A stretch of DNA of 64,000 bases, taken from positions 1,612,001 through 1,676,000 of the forward strand of contig NC_019673.1 of the NCBI RefSeq assembly GCF_000328705.1. The letters are read 5' to 3'. The translations under genes and the position numbers were made by a program. Each line of letters starts with the position of its first letter. Within the stretch, counting starts at the first letter, position 1. This DNA comes from Saccharothrix espanaensis DSM 44229. Lineage in GTDB: Bacteria; Actinomycetota; Actinomycetes; Mycobacteriales; Pseudonocardiaceae. The notes under the pieces were generated by a model that saw nothing but the letters and a program-made list of their open reading frames with translations, was not told the origin of the DNA and searched no databases. This document shows, one piece after another, positions 53,202 to 60,728 of the stretch.

Positions 53202-53935
53202 GGTGGCTTCTGCCCTCCTTTGAAGGTGCGCCGGTACCCGCCCGTGCCGTGGACCGTCAGCGAATAGCCGGCGGGGAGTACGACACCGATGAGATTCTCA
53301 CAACCGAGTAGCTTGGCACAGGGTACGTTGTCGATCACCAGGGTTGCTTCGCGGATTCCATCGCGGCGCATCTGGCCGGCAATCTTCATCTCCACGTGGG
53401 TCGTGACGATCGGTGCTCCCGAGTGCGGGTAGCCCTCTTCACGCAGGGCGTCATGGACCATCCGTGCATCTGGCCCGTCCCCGCTGACCTGTGCCCTGAC
53501 CGGTCCTCGCGCGGTGAACCACCGCCCGTTCGTCTTCGTCCCTGCGGCCGGTCGCCGTGGTTCGGGCAATTCCCGCCGGATCTCGGCGATTCGTTCTTCG
53601 TCGGTGAGGGGAGGTGACGTGGGGGTGCTACTCGGCGTCGGCTCCAAGAGGGGCTTGGCGGGGACGACTACCCCAAGGGACTTGATGATTCGGTAGACCG
53701 TCTGTAGCGCCGCATCCAAATCTCGGCCGACGGCCTGGTCCGCGTCGTATGCGACCTCTCGGAACGCTGCGGAGGTGATCAGCACGTCTGCCTGATTACT
53801 GCCGGCACCGGCGATCTCGATCATGTCGGCGGCTTCGGCGGCGAGGTCTGCGGCCTGCGAAAGCGATGCCTGTGCCCTGGTGGTCGTGTCTACGACCTGG
53901 TGGAGCGTCGCTCCGACCTCTCCCAGTGACGGCAC
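53189..53935 (-). CDS. SCP1.201/DddA-like deaminase toxin
   Basis: The 248-residue protein has a helical N-terminal domain (about 1-95, with alternating Ala-rich heptads), a Pro/Thr linker (about 96-125) and a C-terminal deaminase. The zinc and catalytic residues are seen in THVEMKIAGQMRRDG (HxE) and NVPCAKLLGCENL (PCxxxxGC), and the end GYSLTVHGTGGYRRTFKGG is typical of SCP1.201-like deaminases. DddA, the known member, deaminates cytosine in double-stranded DNA. No signal peptide is seen; the helical N-terminus suggests type VII or related export. It starts at GTG 53935. Confidence 0.85.
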   Translation of the reverse strand: MPSLGEVGATLHQVVDTTTRAQASLSQAADLAAEAADMIEIAGAGSNQADVLITSAAFREVAYDADQAVGRDLDAALQTVYRIIKSLGVVVPAKPLLEPTPSSTPTSPPLTDEERIAEIRRELPEPRRPAAGTKTNGRWFTARGPVRAQVSGDGPDARMVHDALREEGYPHSGAPIVTTHVEMKIAGQMRRDGIREATLVIDNVPCAKLLGCENLIGVVLPAGYSLTVHGTGGYRRTFKGGQKPPWRR

Positions 53936-53978
53936 GGCGCGCCCGTTCCTCGGTGTTCAGGCCGTGGCCACCGGACGC

Positions 53979-54027
53979 CAGGCGGTGGCCTGGTCCTCCT
54001 CGACCTGCGAGCCGTGGGTGAGCCAGT
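53979..54027. repeat. 49-bp direct repeat, displaced copy
   Basis: It is identical to 52653-52701. On the minus strand it still reads as a reductase fragment (LTHGSQVEEDQATA), then leaves the reductase sequence and reaches a stop within nine codons. It is therefore a recent duplicated fragment, not a gene. Confidence 0.9.
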
Positions 54028-54101
54028 GGTGCGGGAAAGCTTGAAAAGCGTCCTCGCCGGACGGGCGAGCCGCCAAGGATGACGGCGGTGGTGCGGTGGG
54101 T

Positions 54102-54231
54102 GTCGTGTCATCCCCGTATGGCCCGGTCGGAGACAACCACCCTTGGGCAGTGAGGGCAAGCGAAGGGCGTGCTTGCCCTCACTGCCCAAGCGCGGTTCGC
54201 TGGCGCGCGGGCCATACGGGGATGACACGAC
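54102..54231. repeat. Long palindromic repeat element, copy 2
   Basis: The outer arms 54102-54125 and 54208-54231 form a perfect 24-bp inverted repeat. The inner hairpin has 20-bp arms at 54142-54161 and 54171-54190 and a 9-base loop. The unpaired segments between (54126-54141 and 54191-54207) match those of copy 1 read on the other strand (for example GAGACAACCACC and GCGCGGTTCGCTG). Overall size is 130 bp against 134 bp for copy 1. Confidence 0.85.
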
Positions 54232-54282
54232 GCGGCAGGTGGATGTGGGGGGTGCGGTTGGGTGGTGCGTGTGTGTGGGGCT

Positions 54283-54912
54283 TTAGACCTTTGCGCCGTA
54301 GGTCACTCGGGGCTTGGGGACGCGCAGGCGGCGTAGCTGGCTGGCTCGGATGAACGAGTACCAGCCGATCGAGAGGCCGCGGGTGGTGTTGTCCGGGAAC
54401 TTGGCCCTGACGCGCTTGGCGACCATGCGGCCCAGGACCACGCCTTCCACGACCATGGCGAGGAGCATGAAGGTCGTGAGCAGGGTCGCGTACTGCTGCA
54501 CCTGGGGCTGCGGGACCAGGAGGGCGACGAAGACGAGGATCGCCAGGGGCATGAACAGGCCCATGAGGTTGCGGCGGGAGTCGACGATGTCGCGGATGTA
54601 CGCCTTGACCGGCCCGCGGTCGCGGGGGAGCAGGTACTTGTCCTCGCCGGCCATCATGCGCTGACGGCGTTCGACCGAGGCGGCTCGGCGTTCTTCCTTG
54701 CTCTGCTTGTTGCCGCGCATCCGCTTGAGCGCCTCGCGCTGCGTGCGGGGCGGCGGCGGGACCGGGCCGCGGCGCTTGCTCTCCGCCTCCCGGCGTTTGG
54801 GGGTCGGCTTGCCCTTCGCCGGAGTGCGCGCGGGGTCGACGGGCGTCACCTCCGCCGGGGTGTCTTCGGCGGTCGGGGCGGCTTCGTCGGCGTTGCGGCG
54901 CAGGAACCTCAC
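54283..54912 (-). CDS. DUF3043 family membrane protein
   Basis: The 209-residue protein has a basic, Pro-rich cytoplasmic N-terminus (about 1-115, with KRREAESKRRGPVPPPPRTQREALKRMRGNK-like sequence broken by charged repeats). Two membrane helices follow near 117-135 and 142-162, then a conserved C-terminal segment (RGLSIGWYSFIRASQLRRLRVPKP). DUF3043 is restricted to Actinobacteria; function unknown. It is divergent from the glycerate kinase gene, as Rv2206 and Rv2205c are in M. tuberculosis. Confidence 0.9.
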   Translation of the reverse strand: MRFLRRNADEAAPTAEDTPAEVTPVDPARTPAKGKPTPKRREAESKRRGPVPPPPRTQREALKRMRGNKQSKEERRAASVERRQRMMAGEDKYLLPRDRGPVKAYIRDIVDSRRNLMGLFMPLAILVFVALLVPQPQVQQYATLLTTFMLLAMVVEGVVLGRMVAKRVRAKFPDNTTRGLSIGWYSFIRASQLRRLRVPKPRVTYGAKV

Positions 54913-54963
54913 CCGGCAAGAGTAGGAGATGGGCGTCGTGGGGGGTTACGTACCCTTCGCGAG

Positions 54964-55986
54964 GTGCGCGTTGTTGTTGCTCCGGACTGCTTCGGTGGGA
55001 CCTTGACCGCTCGGGAAGCCGCCGAGGCGATCGGGCGCGGGTGGCGGTCGGCTGCTCCCGGTGACGAACTGCTGCTGCGGCCGTTGGCCGACGGCGGGCC
55101 TGGGTTCGTCGATGTCCTGCACGGTGCACTGGGCGGGGTGCTGCACTCGTCGGTGGTGTCCGGGCCACGGGGGGAAGCCGTCGAAGCCCGATGGCTCGTT
55201 GCCGACGACGGGACCGCCTACGTCGAGTCGGCGCAGGCCTGCGGGCTGCACCTGGTCCCGGTGAACGAGCGGGCCGCGTCCGTGGAGTCCGCCACCACCC
55301 GTGGGGTGGGGGAGTTGGTGGCGGCGGCGGACGGGCTTGGGTGTCACACGATCGTGGTGGGGTTGGGCGGATCGGCGACCACGGATGGTGGCGCTGGATT
55401 GCTGTCCGTGGTGTCGTCGGTGTCCGCTCGTGTGGTTGCGGCCTCTGATGTGGAGAACCCGTTGCTGGGGCCGCACGGGGCGGCGGCGACGTTCGGGCCG
55501 CAGAAGGGGGCGTCCGCGTGGGTGGTGGCGCGGTTGGAGGACCGGCTGGCGGCGATGGACGTGCTGGAGCCGGTGCGGGACCTGCCGGGGGCGGGGGCCG
55601 CCGGTGGGCTGGGTGCGGCGCTGCTGGCGCTGGGGGCCTCGGTGGTGTCGGGGGCCGGGCTGGTCCGGTCGCTGACCCGGCTGGACCCGGCGTTGGACGG
55701 TGCGGACCTCGCGGTGACGGGCGAAGGCAGTTTCGACTGGCAGTCGTTGCGCGGGAAGTTGATCACGGCGGTGGCCGGTGGGGCCGCCGAGCGCGGGATT
55801 CCCTGCGTTGTACTGGCTGGTCAGGTGAGTGTGGGACGCCGTGAGGCGGGTGCGGCCGGAGTGCAGGAGTCGTACTCGGTCACCGAGCACGCCGGGTCCG
55901 TGGAGAAGTCCATGGCCGACCCGGCCGGCACCTTGACGGCACTCGCCGCGGACGTGGCGAGGCAGTGGTCACACTCCCGTCCCTGA
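54964..55986 (+). CDS. glxK: Glycerate kinase
   Basis: The 340-residue enzyme of the glycerate kinase 1 family phosphorylates glycerate. It begins VVVAPDCFGGTLTAREAAEAI with the family's DxFKGT-like motif (here DCFGGT). It also has RPLADGGPGFVDVL, VVGLGGSATTDGGAGLL and the ATP-site-like GAGAAGGLGAALLALGA and VTGEGSFDWQSLRGK. GTG at 54964 is the natural start, immediately after the divergent promoter. The Lys usual in DSFKGT is Gly, as in some actinobacterial homologues. Confidence 0.9.
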   Translation: MRVVVAPDCFGGTLTAREAAEAIGRGWRSAAPGDELLLRPLADGGPGFVDVLHGALGGVLHSSVVSGPRGEAVEARWLVADDGTAYVESAQACGLHLVPVNERAASVESATTRGVGELVAAADGLGCHTIVVGLGGSATTDGGAGLLSVVSSVSARVVAASDVENPLLGPHGAAATFGPQKGASAWVVARLEDRLAAMDVLEPVRDLPGAGAAGGLGAALLALGASVVSGAGLVRSLTRLDPALDGADLAVTGEGSFDWQSLRGKLITAVAGGAAERGIPCVVLAGQVSVGRREAGAAGVQESYSVTEHAGSVEKSMADPAGTLTALAADVARQWSHSRP

Positions 55987-56076
55987 CGACTGTGCGACCA
56001 TGAGGTAAGGAACAAAGCGGGTGCCGCCCGTGTTTCCAGGGAACAGATGCCCGCAAAGGACCTCCGAGGGAGAGCT

Positions 56077-56457
56077 ATGACGACCGCTCAGGACCAGGAC
56101 GCAGTCACCCCGACTCCTGACGCACCGCCCACCCACGGCGTGACGCTGACCGACTCGGCGGCCGTGAAGGCAAAGGCGCTGCTCGACCAGGAGGGCCGCG
56201 ACGACATGCACCTGCGCATCGCCGTCCAGCCCGGTGGTTGCGCGGGTCTGCGCTACCAGCTGTTCTTCGACGAGCGCACGCTCGACGGTGACGCGCTGCG
56301 CGACTTCGGCGGTCTCAAGGTCGCGGTGGACCGGATGAGCGCTCCGTACGTCGAGGGCGCGGTGATCGACTTCGTGGACACGATCGAGAAGCAGGGCTTC
56401 ACGATCGACAACCCGAACGCGGGCGGTTCGTGCGCCTGCGGTGACTCCTTCCACTGA
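56077..56457 (+). CDS. erpA: ErpA/HesB-type iron-sulfur cluster insertion protein
   Basis: The 126-residue A-type carrier delivers Fe-S clusters to target enzymes. The three cluster cysteines are in PGGCAGLRYQ and GSCACGDSF (Cx(n)CxC). The rest (VTLTDSAAVKAKALLDQEG, VEGAVIDFVDTIEKQGFTIDNPNAGGS) matches the family. ATG at 56077 has GAGGGAGAG upstream. LipA, which needs two 4Fe-4S clusters, is one plausible client. Confidence 0.93.
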   Translation: MTTAQDQDAVTPTPDAPPTHGVTLTDSAAVKAKALLDQEGRDDMHLRIAVQPGGCAGLRYQLFFDERTLDGDALRDFGGLKVAVDRMSAPYVEGAVIDFVDTIEKQGFTIDNPNAGGSCACGDSFH

Positions 56458-56512
56458 GTCGCGACGGACAGCTGCGGACTGTGTGATCGTCGGGTCCGTG
56501 ACAGTGCTCGAC

Positions 56513-56550
56513 ATGCGAACGGCCCCCGCTTCGGTGGGGGCCGTTCGCAT
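56513..56550. terminator. Strong hairpin terminator after erpA
   Basis: ATGCGAACGGCCCCC pairs perfectly with GGGGGCCGTTCGCAT. The loop folds as GC-TTCG-GT, a stabilising TTCG tetraloop. It can serve erpA and the small minus-strand gene at 56593. Confidence 0.9.
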
Positions 56551-56592
56551 TGCTCGGGGTGGGGCTGGGCGGTTGCCGAGGTGGGCCGGGGG

Positions 56593-56763
56593 TCAGACGT
56601 AGGTGTCGAGACCGGCTACCTGGGCCACGCAGTCGTCGGTGACCTGCCACGGGGTGGCGGGGCGGGGCTCGGGGAGGGTGTCGGCCCGGCCGCGCAGTTC
56701 CGCCGGCATGGCGGTGCAGTCGTCGATCAGTTCGTCCAGCGTGTCCGCTTCAGTGTTCCTCAC
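56593..56763 (-). CDS. Small protein of unknown function (56 residues)
   Basis: The frame from GTG 56763 to TGA 56593 has actinomycete-like third positions and encodes VRNTEADTLDELIDDCTAMP, a Pro-rich middle (PEPRPATPWQ), and VTDDCVAQVAGLDTYV. The acidic, two-cysteine product has no signal. TAACGT lies seven bases before the start, so a leaderless transcript is possible. It sits between two terminator hairpins, consistent with a separate unit. Confidence 0.55.
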   Translation of the reverse strand: MRNTEADTLDELIDDCTAMPAELRGRADTLPEPRPATPWQVTDDCVAQVAGLDTYV

Positions 56764-56800
56764 CCGGCCGACGTTAGGCGGACTTCGGCCGTGCGGACAG

Positions 56801-56829
56801 CCCTACCGGGCGGTAGCCGCCCGGTAGGG
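56801..56829 (-). terminator. Hairpin terminator of the MFS transporter gene
   Basis: CCCTACCGGGCGG pairs perfectly with CCGCCCGGTAGGG around TAG. It lies 11 bp after the transporter stop on the minus strand. Confidence 0.75.
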
Positions 56830-56840
56830 GTTGTCGCTGG

Positions 56841-58025
56841 TCACGCGTGTGCGTAGGTGGTTGCGTTCGGCTCGGTGGCGGGTGCGGCTCCCCGGCGCAC
56901 CAGTCGGGAGATGACCAGGGCCACGAGCACGCCCAGGAGGGTCGGGACCGCGCCGACGGCGGCGATCCACTGGAAGCCGAAGCCGCCGGCGATGACGGCT
57001 CCGCCGATCATCGGGCCCAGCGCCGCCGCCACGTTGAACGCCGAGATGTTCACCGAGGCGACCAGGCCCGCCGCCGAACCCGCCTGGCCCATCAGGAACG
57101 TGTGCAGCAGCGGACCCGAGGCGAAGGCCGCCGCGCCGAGCACGAACACCGCGATCACGGCCGTCACCTTGGTCTCCAGCAGGAAGCCCTGGGCCAGCAG
57201 GAGCACGGTGAGGCCGATCAGCGGGATCGGCAGGACCTTGGCGATGGACCCCGGCCGGACGCGGCCGGCGATCGTGCTGCCGACCATCGTCCCCAGGCCG
57301 TAGACCAGCAGGACGCCGGTCACCCAGGCCGGGCTGAAGCCCGTGACGTCGCGCAGCGCGGGCGCCACGTAGGTGAACGCGGTGATCATGCCGGTGAACG
57401 ACAGGATCGTCGTCAGCAGGCCCAGCAGGACGGTGCGCTTGCCGAACGCGAACAGGCTGGCGCGCACGCCCGCGTCCGGCTCGTGCTCGACCTTCGGGGC
57501 ACCCAGGGCGACGCCGATCAGGCCGATCAGGGTCAGGGCTGCGACCAGGGCGAACGACGCCCGCCAGCCGTAGTTCTGGCCGACGAGCGTGCCGACCGGG
57601 ATGCCGAGGATGGTGGACAGCGCCACGCCGTTGACCACCTTGGCGATGGCGGCGGTCTGCTTCTCCGGCGGCACGGCGGCCACCGCGACCTGGGAGGCGA
57701 CCGCGAAGAACAGGCCCTGGGACAGCGCCGCGACCATGCGGGCGGCCATCAGGGTGGTGTAGTCGCCGGCCAGGGCGCAGGCCGAGGCGGCCAGCAGCGC
57801 GAGCACCATGACGGCGATCAGCAGGGACCGGCGCGGCAGGCGGCCGGTCAGGACGGTGAGGACTGGACCGCCGACCGCGACGGACACCGCGTAGGCGGTG
57901 ACCAGCAGGCCCGCGGTGGGCAGGGTCACGTCGAGGTCCGCGGCGACCTCGGGCAGCACGCCGACGACGATGAACTCGGAGGTTCCGACGGCGAACGCGC
58001 ACAACATCAGCACGAGTGCGATCAC
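56841..58025 (-). CDS. MFS drug-efflux-type transporter (DHA1/AraJ-like)
   Basis: The 394-residue protein has 12 membrane helices with the DHA1 marks GTSEFIVVGVLPEVAADLDV in helix 1 and GRLPRRSLL (motif A) after helix 2, and with LGIPVGTLVGQNYGWRASF (motif C region) in helix 5. Such transporters export drugs or arabinose-like compounds by proton antiport. It starts with GTG at 58025, with no leader, right after a -10 TACCGT. It is divergent from a MerR regulator, whose operator overlaps this promoter. Confidence 0.9.
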   Translation of the reverse strand: MIALVLMLCAFAVGTSEFIVVGVLPEVAADLDVTLPTAGLLVTAYAVSVAVGGPVLTVLTGRLPRRSLLIAVMVLALLAASACALAGDYTTLMAARMVAALSQGLFFAVASQVAVAAVPPEKQTAAIAKVVNGVALSTILGIPVGTLVGQNYGWRASFALVAALTLIGLIGVALGAPKVEHEPDAGVRASLFAFGKRTVLLGLLTTILSFTGMITAFTYVAPALRDVTGFSPAWVTGVLLVYGLGTMVGSTIAGRVRPGSIAKVLPIPLIGLTVLLLAQGFLLETKVTAVIAVFVLGAAAFASGPLLHTFLMGQAGSAAGLVASVNISAFNVAAALGPMIGGAVIAGGFGFQWIAAVGAVPTLLGVLVALVISRLVRRGAAPATEPNATTYAHA

Positions 58026-58031
58026 GGGACG

Positions 58032-58063
58032 ACGGTAAAGTGTGACACTGACGTCAGGGTCAA
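58032..58063 (-). promoter_or_regulatory. MerR-type promoter and operator of the MFS gene
   Basis: On the minus strand, -35 TTGACC (58058-58063) and -10 TACCGT (58032-58037) are separated by 20 bp, longer than the usual 17. This is the stretched spacing typical of MerR-controlled promoters. A near-perfect 20-bp palindrome TGACaCTGACGTCAGgGTCA (58043-58062) lies over the -35 and spacer. Transcription would start at about the GTG 58025. Confidence 0.7.
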
Positions 58064-58138
58064 GGATTGCGTGACCGAGGGCTCTTTTGCCCTGACGTGG
58101 GAATACGTCGATAAAACGGGTTGACGGGGGTGGCCGGG

Positions 58139-58567
58139 GTGCTGATCGGCGAGTTGAGCGAGCGGACCGGGGCGACTGTGCGGATGCTGCGCTACTACGA
58201 CCAGCACGGGTTGTTGCAGCCCCAGCGCACGGAGTCCCGGTACCGCGTGTACGACGAGTCCGATGTGGAGCGTGTGCGCAGCGTGCGCTGCCTGATCGCG
58301 TCCGGCCTGAACGTGCGGTTGGTGCGGTTGGTGCTGGCGCACGCCTTCGGGCAGCAGATCGAACTGCCGGACGACGAGGCGGGCTGCGTGCCGTTGCTGG
58401 AGATGCTGAGCGACGAGCTCTCGGCGGTGGAGCAGCGGATCGAGTCGCTGGAGCGCAGCAAGACCCACCTGGCCCGGCTGGTGTCGGATGTCGGGCTGAT
58501 CATGGAAGCCAGGCGTGCCGCGCATGACGGGCCGTGCGCGGAAGCCCGGGTTGCCGCCGGGGGGTGA
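58139..58567 (+). CDS. MerR-family transcriptional regulator
   Basis: The 142-residue protein has the MerR DNA-binding start VLIGELSERTGATVRMLRYYDQHGLLQPQRTESRYRVYDESDVERV-type sequence, then a dimerisation coiled coil (LSDELSAVEQRIESLERSK). Cysteines occur late (AGCVP, DGPCAEAR) but no CxxC metal or redox motif is complete. It probably senses a small molecule and activates the divergent MFS efflux gene. GTG at 58139 is the best family start; TTG at 58121 is possible. Confidence 0.85.
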   Translation: MLIGELSERTGATVRMLRYYDQHGLLQPQRTESRYRVYDESDVERVRSVRCLIASGLNVRLVRLVLAHAFGQQIELPDDEAGCVPLLEMLSDELSAVEQRIESLERSKTHLARLVSDVGLIMEARRAAHDGPCAEARVAAGG

Positions 58568-58598
58568 CGAGAGCCCCCGGGGTCGCCGGGGGCTCTCG
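58568..58598. terminator. Bidirectional hairpin terminator
   Basis: CGAGAGCCCCCGG pairs perfectly with CCGGGGGCTCTCG around GGTCG. It starts right after the MerR stop and lies nine bases beyond the asnB stop on the other strand. Confidence 0.85.
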
Positions 58599-58607
58599 GG
58601 GGTGTGA

Positions 58608-60536
58608 CTAGAGCTTGACGGGGTAGTGCGGCTCGGGGACGACCGGGCGGATGCGGCCCTCGATGAAGATGCCGTGCCAGAGCATGAACACGATCAGGGC
58701 CCAGATCCGGCGGCTGTTGTCGGCCACGCCGGAGCGGTGCTCCTCGATGACGCGCAGCACCGCGGTCTTGTCGATGTACTGGTCGGTCTGCGACTGGCGG
58801 ACGATGTCGACCGCCCAGTCGTGCATCTCGTCCTTCAGCCAGTGCCGGATCGGCACCGGGAAGCCCAGCTTGCGGCGGTTGAGGACGTGCGCGGGGACGA
58901 TGTCGCGGATCGCCCGGCGCAGGGCGTGCTTGGTCGTCTCCTTGGTGAGCTTGAGCTCCGAGGGGATCTGGGAGGCGATCTTGAAGACCTCGGGGTCCAG
59001 GAACGGCACCCGCAGCTCCAGCGAGTTGGCCATCGTCATCTTGTCGGCCTTGACCAGGATGTCGCCGCGCAGCCAGGTGAACAGGTCGACGTGCTGCATC
59101 CGGGTCACCGGGTCCCACTGCTGGGACTCGCGGTACGGCTTCGCGGTCACGTCCTGGTGCGACACGTTCGGGTCGTAGGTGCGCAGGACCTGGCGCAGCT
59201 GGTCGTCCAGGAAGATCCGGGCGTTGCCGTAGTAGCGCTCCTCCAGGGTCAGCGCGCCCCGCCGCAGCAGGTCCTTGCCGCGCACGCCCTGCGGGATCTT
59301 GGTCGACACCCGGCCCATGGCCTTGCGCAGCGCGCCGGGCACCTTCTCGAACGGCGCCAGCGACAGCGGCTCGCGGTAGATCGTGTAGCCGCCGAACAGC
59401 TCGTCCGCGCCCTCGCCGGACAGCACGACCTTCACGTGCTCGCGTGCCTCGCGGGCGATGAACCACAGCGGCACCAGCGCCGGGTCGGCCACCGGGTCGT
59501 CCAGGTACCAGGTGATCAGCGGCAGCGCGTCCATCATCTCCTGCGCGGTCACCGCCCGGACCACGTGCTTGACCCCGATCGCGGCGGCGGACTCGGCCGC
59601 CACGTCGATCTCGGAGTAGCCGGAGCGCTCGAAACCGGTGGTGAAGGTGATCAGGTCCGGGTTGTGCTCCTTGGCCAGCGCCGCGACCACGGTCGAGTCG
59701 ATGCCGCCGGACAGGAACGAGCCGACGGTGACGTCCGCCCGCATGTGCTTGGCGACCGAGTCGCGCAGCGCGGCGGTGATCTCGTCGTACAGGCGGTTCT
59801 CGTCCGCCGCGCCGTGCACCGCGCGCGGCCGGAAGGTGGCCGGGAAGTAGCGCTCCGCGACCACCTGGCCGCCGGGCTGGACGGTGAACGACGTGCCGGA
59901 CTCGACCCGGTGGACCTGGCCGTGCAGCGACTCCGGCTCGGGCACGTACTGCAGGATCAGGTAGTGCTGGAGGGCCTTGCGGTCCAGCTCCGGGCGGATG
60001 CCGAGGGTGGGCGCGAGCTCCAGCACGGACTTCTTCTCGCTGGAGAACGCCACACCGCCGGGACCGGAGGCGAAGTACAGCGGCTTGATGCCGAACGGGT
60101 CGCGCGCGCCGAAGACGACCTTGTGCTCGGAGTCCCAGATGAGGAACGCGAACATCCCTCGCAGCTTGCCGACGGCGGCGGGCCCCCAGTAGTGGTAGGC
60201 CGCCACGATCGTCTCGGTGTCGCCGTCGGTGGCGAACACCGCGCCGAACTGCTTGGTCAGCTCGGCGCGCAGCTCCAGGTAGTTGTAGATCTCGCCGTTG
60301 AAGTTGATGGTGTACCGGCCGGGCAGTTCCGGCGGCCCCCAGTGCAACGGCTGGTGCGAGTGCTCGATGTCGATGATGGCCAGGCGGTTGAAGCCGAAGA
60401 CGACCTCGCCGCCCTGCCAGGTGCCCGTCTCGTCAGGGCCGCGGTGGCGCTGGCAGCGCATGGCGGCCGCCACCGCCGCGCGCGAGTGGTGCGCTTCGTT
60501 CTCGCCAGGGCAAACCAGTCCAACCAGGCCGCACAC
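58608..60536 (-). CDS. asnB: Asparagine synthase, glutamine-hydrolysing
   Basis: The 642-residue enzyme makes asparagine or amidates a related carboxylate. Cys2 of MCGLVGLVCPGE is the glutaminase nucleophile, and RHRGPDETG and NGEIYNYLELRAEL belong to that domain. The synthetase domain has the PP-loop SFLSGGIDSTVVAAL and LSGEGADELFGGY. It matches Rv2201 (asnB) beside ctaC in M. tuberculosis. It is divergent from ctaC with a 190-bp gap. Confidence 0.95.
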   Translation of the reverse strand: MCGLVGLVCPGENEAHHSRAAVAAAMRCQRHRGPDETGTWQGGEVVFGFNRLAIIDIEHSHQPLHWGPPELPGRYTINFNGEIYNYLELRAELTKQFGAVFATDGDTETIVAAYHYWGPAAVGKLRGMFAFLIWDSEHKVVFGARDPFGIKPLYFASGPGGVAFSSEKKSVLELAPTLGIRPELDRKALQHYLILQYVPEPESLHGQVHRVESGTSFTVQPGGQVVAERYFPATFRPRAVHGAADENRLYDEITAALRDSVAKHMRADVTVGSFLSGGIDSTVVAALAKEHNPDLITFTTGFERSGYSEIDVAAESAAAIGVKHVVRAVTAQEMMDALPLITWYLDDPVADPALVPLWFIAREAREHVKVVLSGEGADELFGGYTIYREPLSLAPFEKVPGALRKAMGRVSTKIPQGVRGKDLLRRGALTLEERYYGNARIFLDDQLRQVLRTYDPNVSHQDVTAKPYRESQQWDPVTRMQHVDLFTWLRGDILVKADKMTMANSLELRVPFLDPEVFKIASQIPSELKLTKETTKHALRRAIRDIVPAHVLNRRKLGFPVPIRHWLKDEMHDWAVDIVRQSQTDQYIDKTAVLRVIEEHRSGVADNSRRIWALIVFMLWHGIFIEGRIRPVVPEPHYPVKL

Positions 60537-60728
60537 GCCGTCGCACCTTTCGTGGGGTGTGGAGAAGTACCCAGTATGCCGGGACCCCTTTGTGTGACCG
60601 AAACTGCACCGTGCGGGTGCGGCCCCCGAGGGGTGCTCGCGTGGTGGCTGGGCTACGCTCCCGCATGATCCGGCGAGGACAGGAAGTCCGTCCTCGCCTG
60701 CGAGCTTTCAACGAGGAGGCGGCGAGCA

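Larger units (their letters stand above)
53936..54282. other. Intergenic region with a gene fragment and a palindromic element
   Basis: This 347-bp region upstream of the toxin gene contains the 49-bp aldo/keto reductase fragment (53979-54027), about 70 bp of unknown sequence, and then the second palindromic element (54102-54231). No gene is apparent. It looks like a site of repeated rearrangement. Confidence 0.6.
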
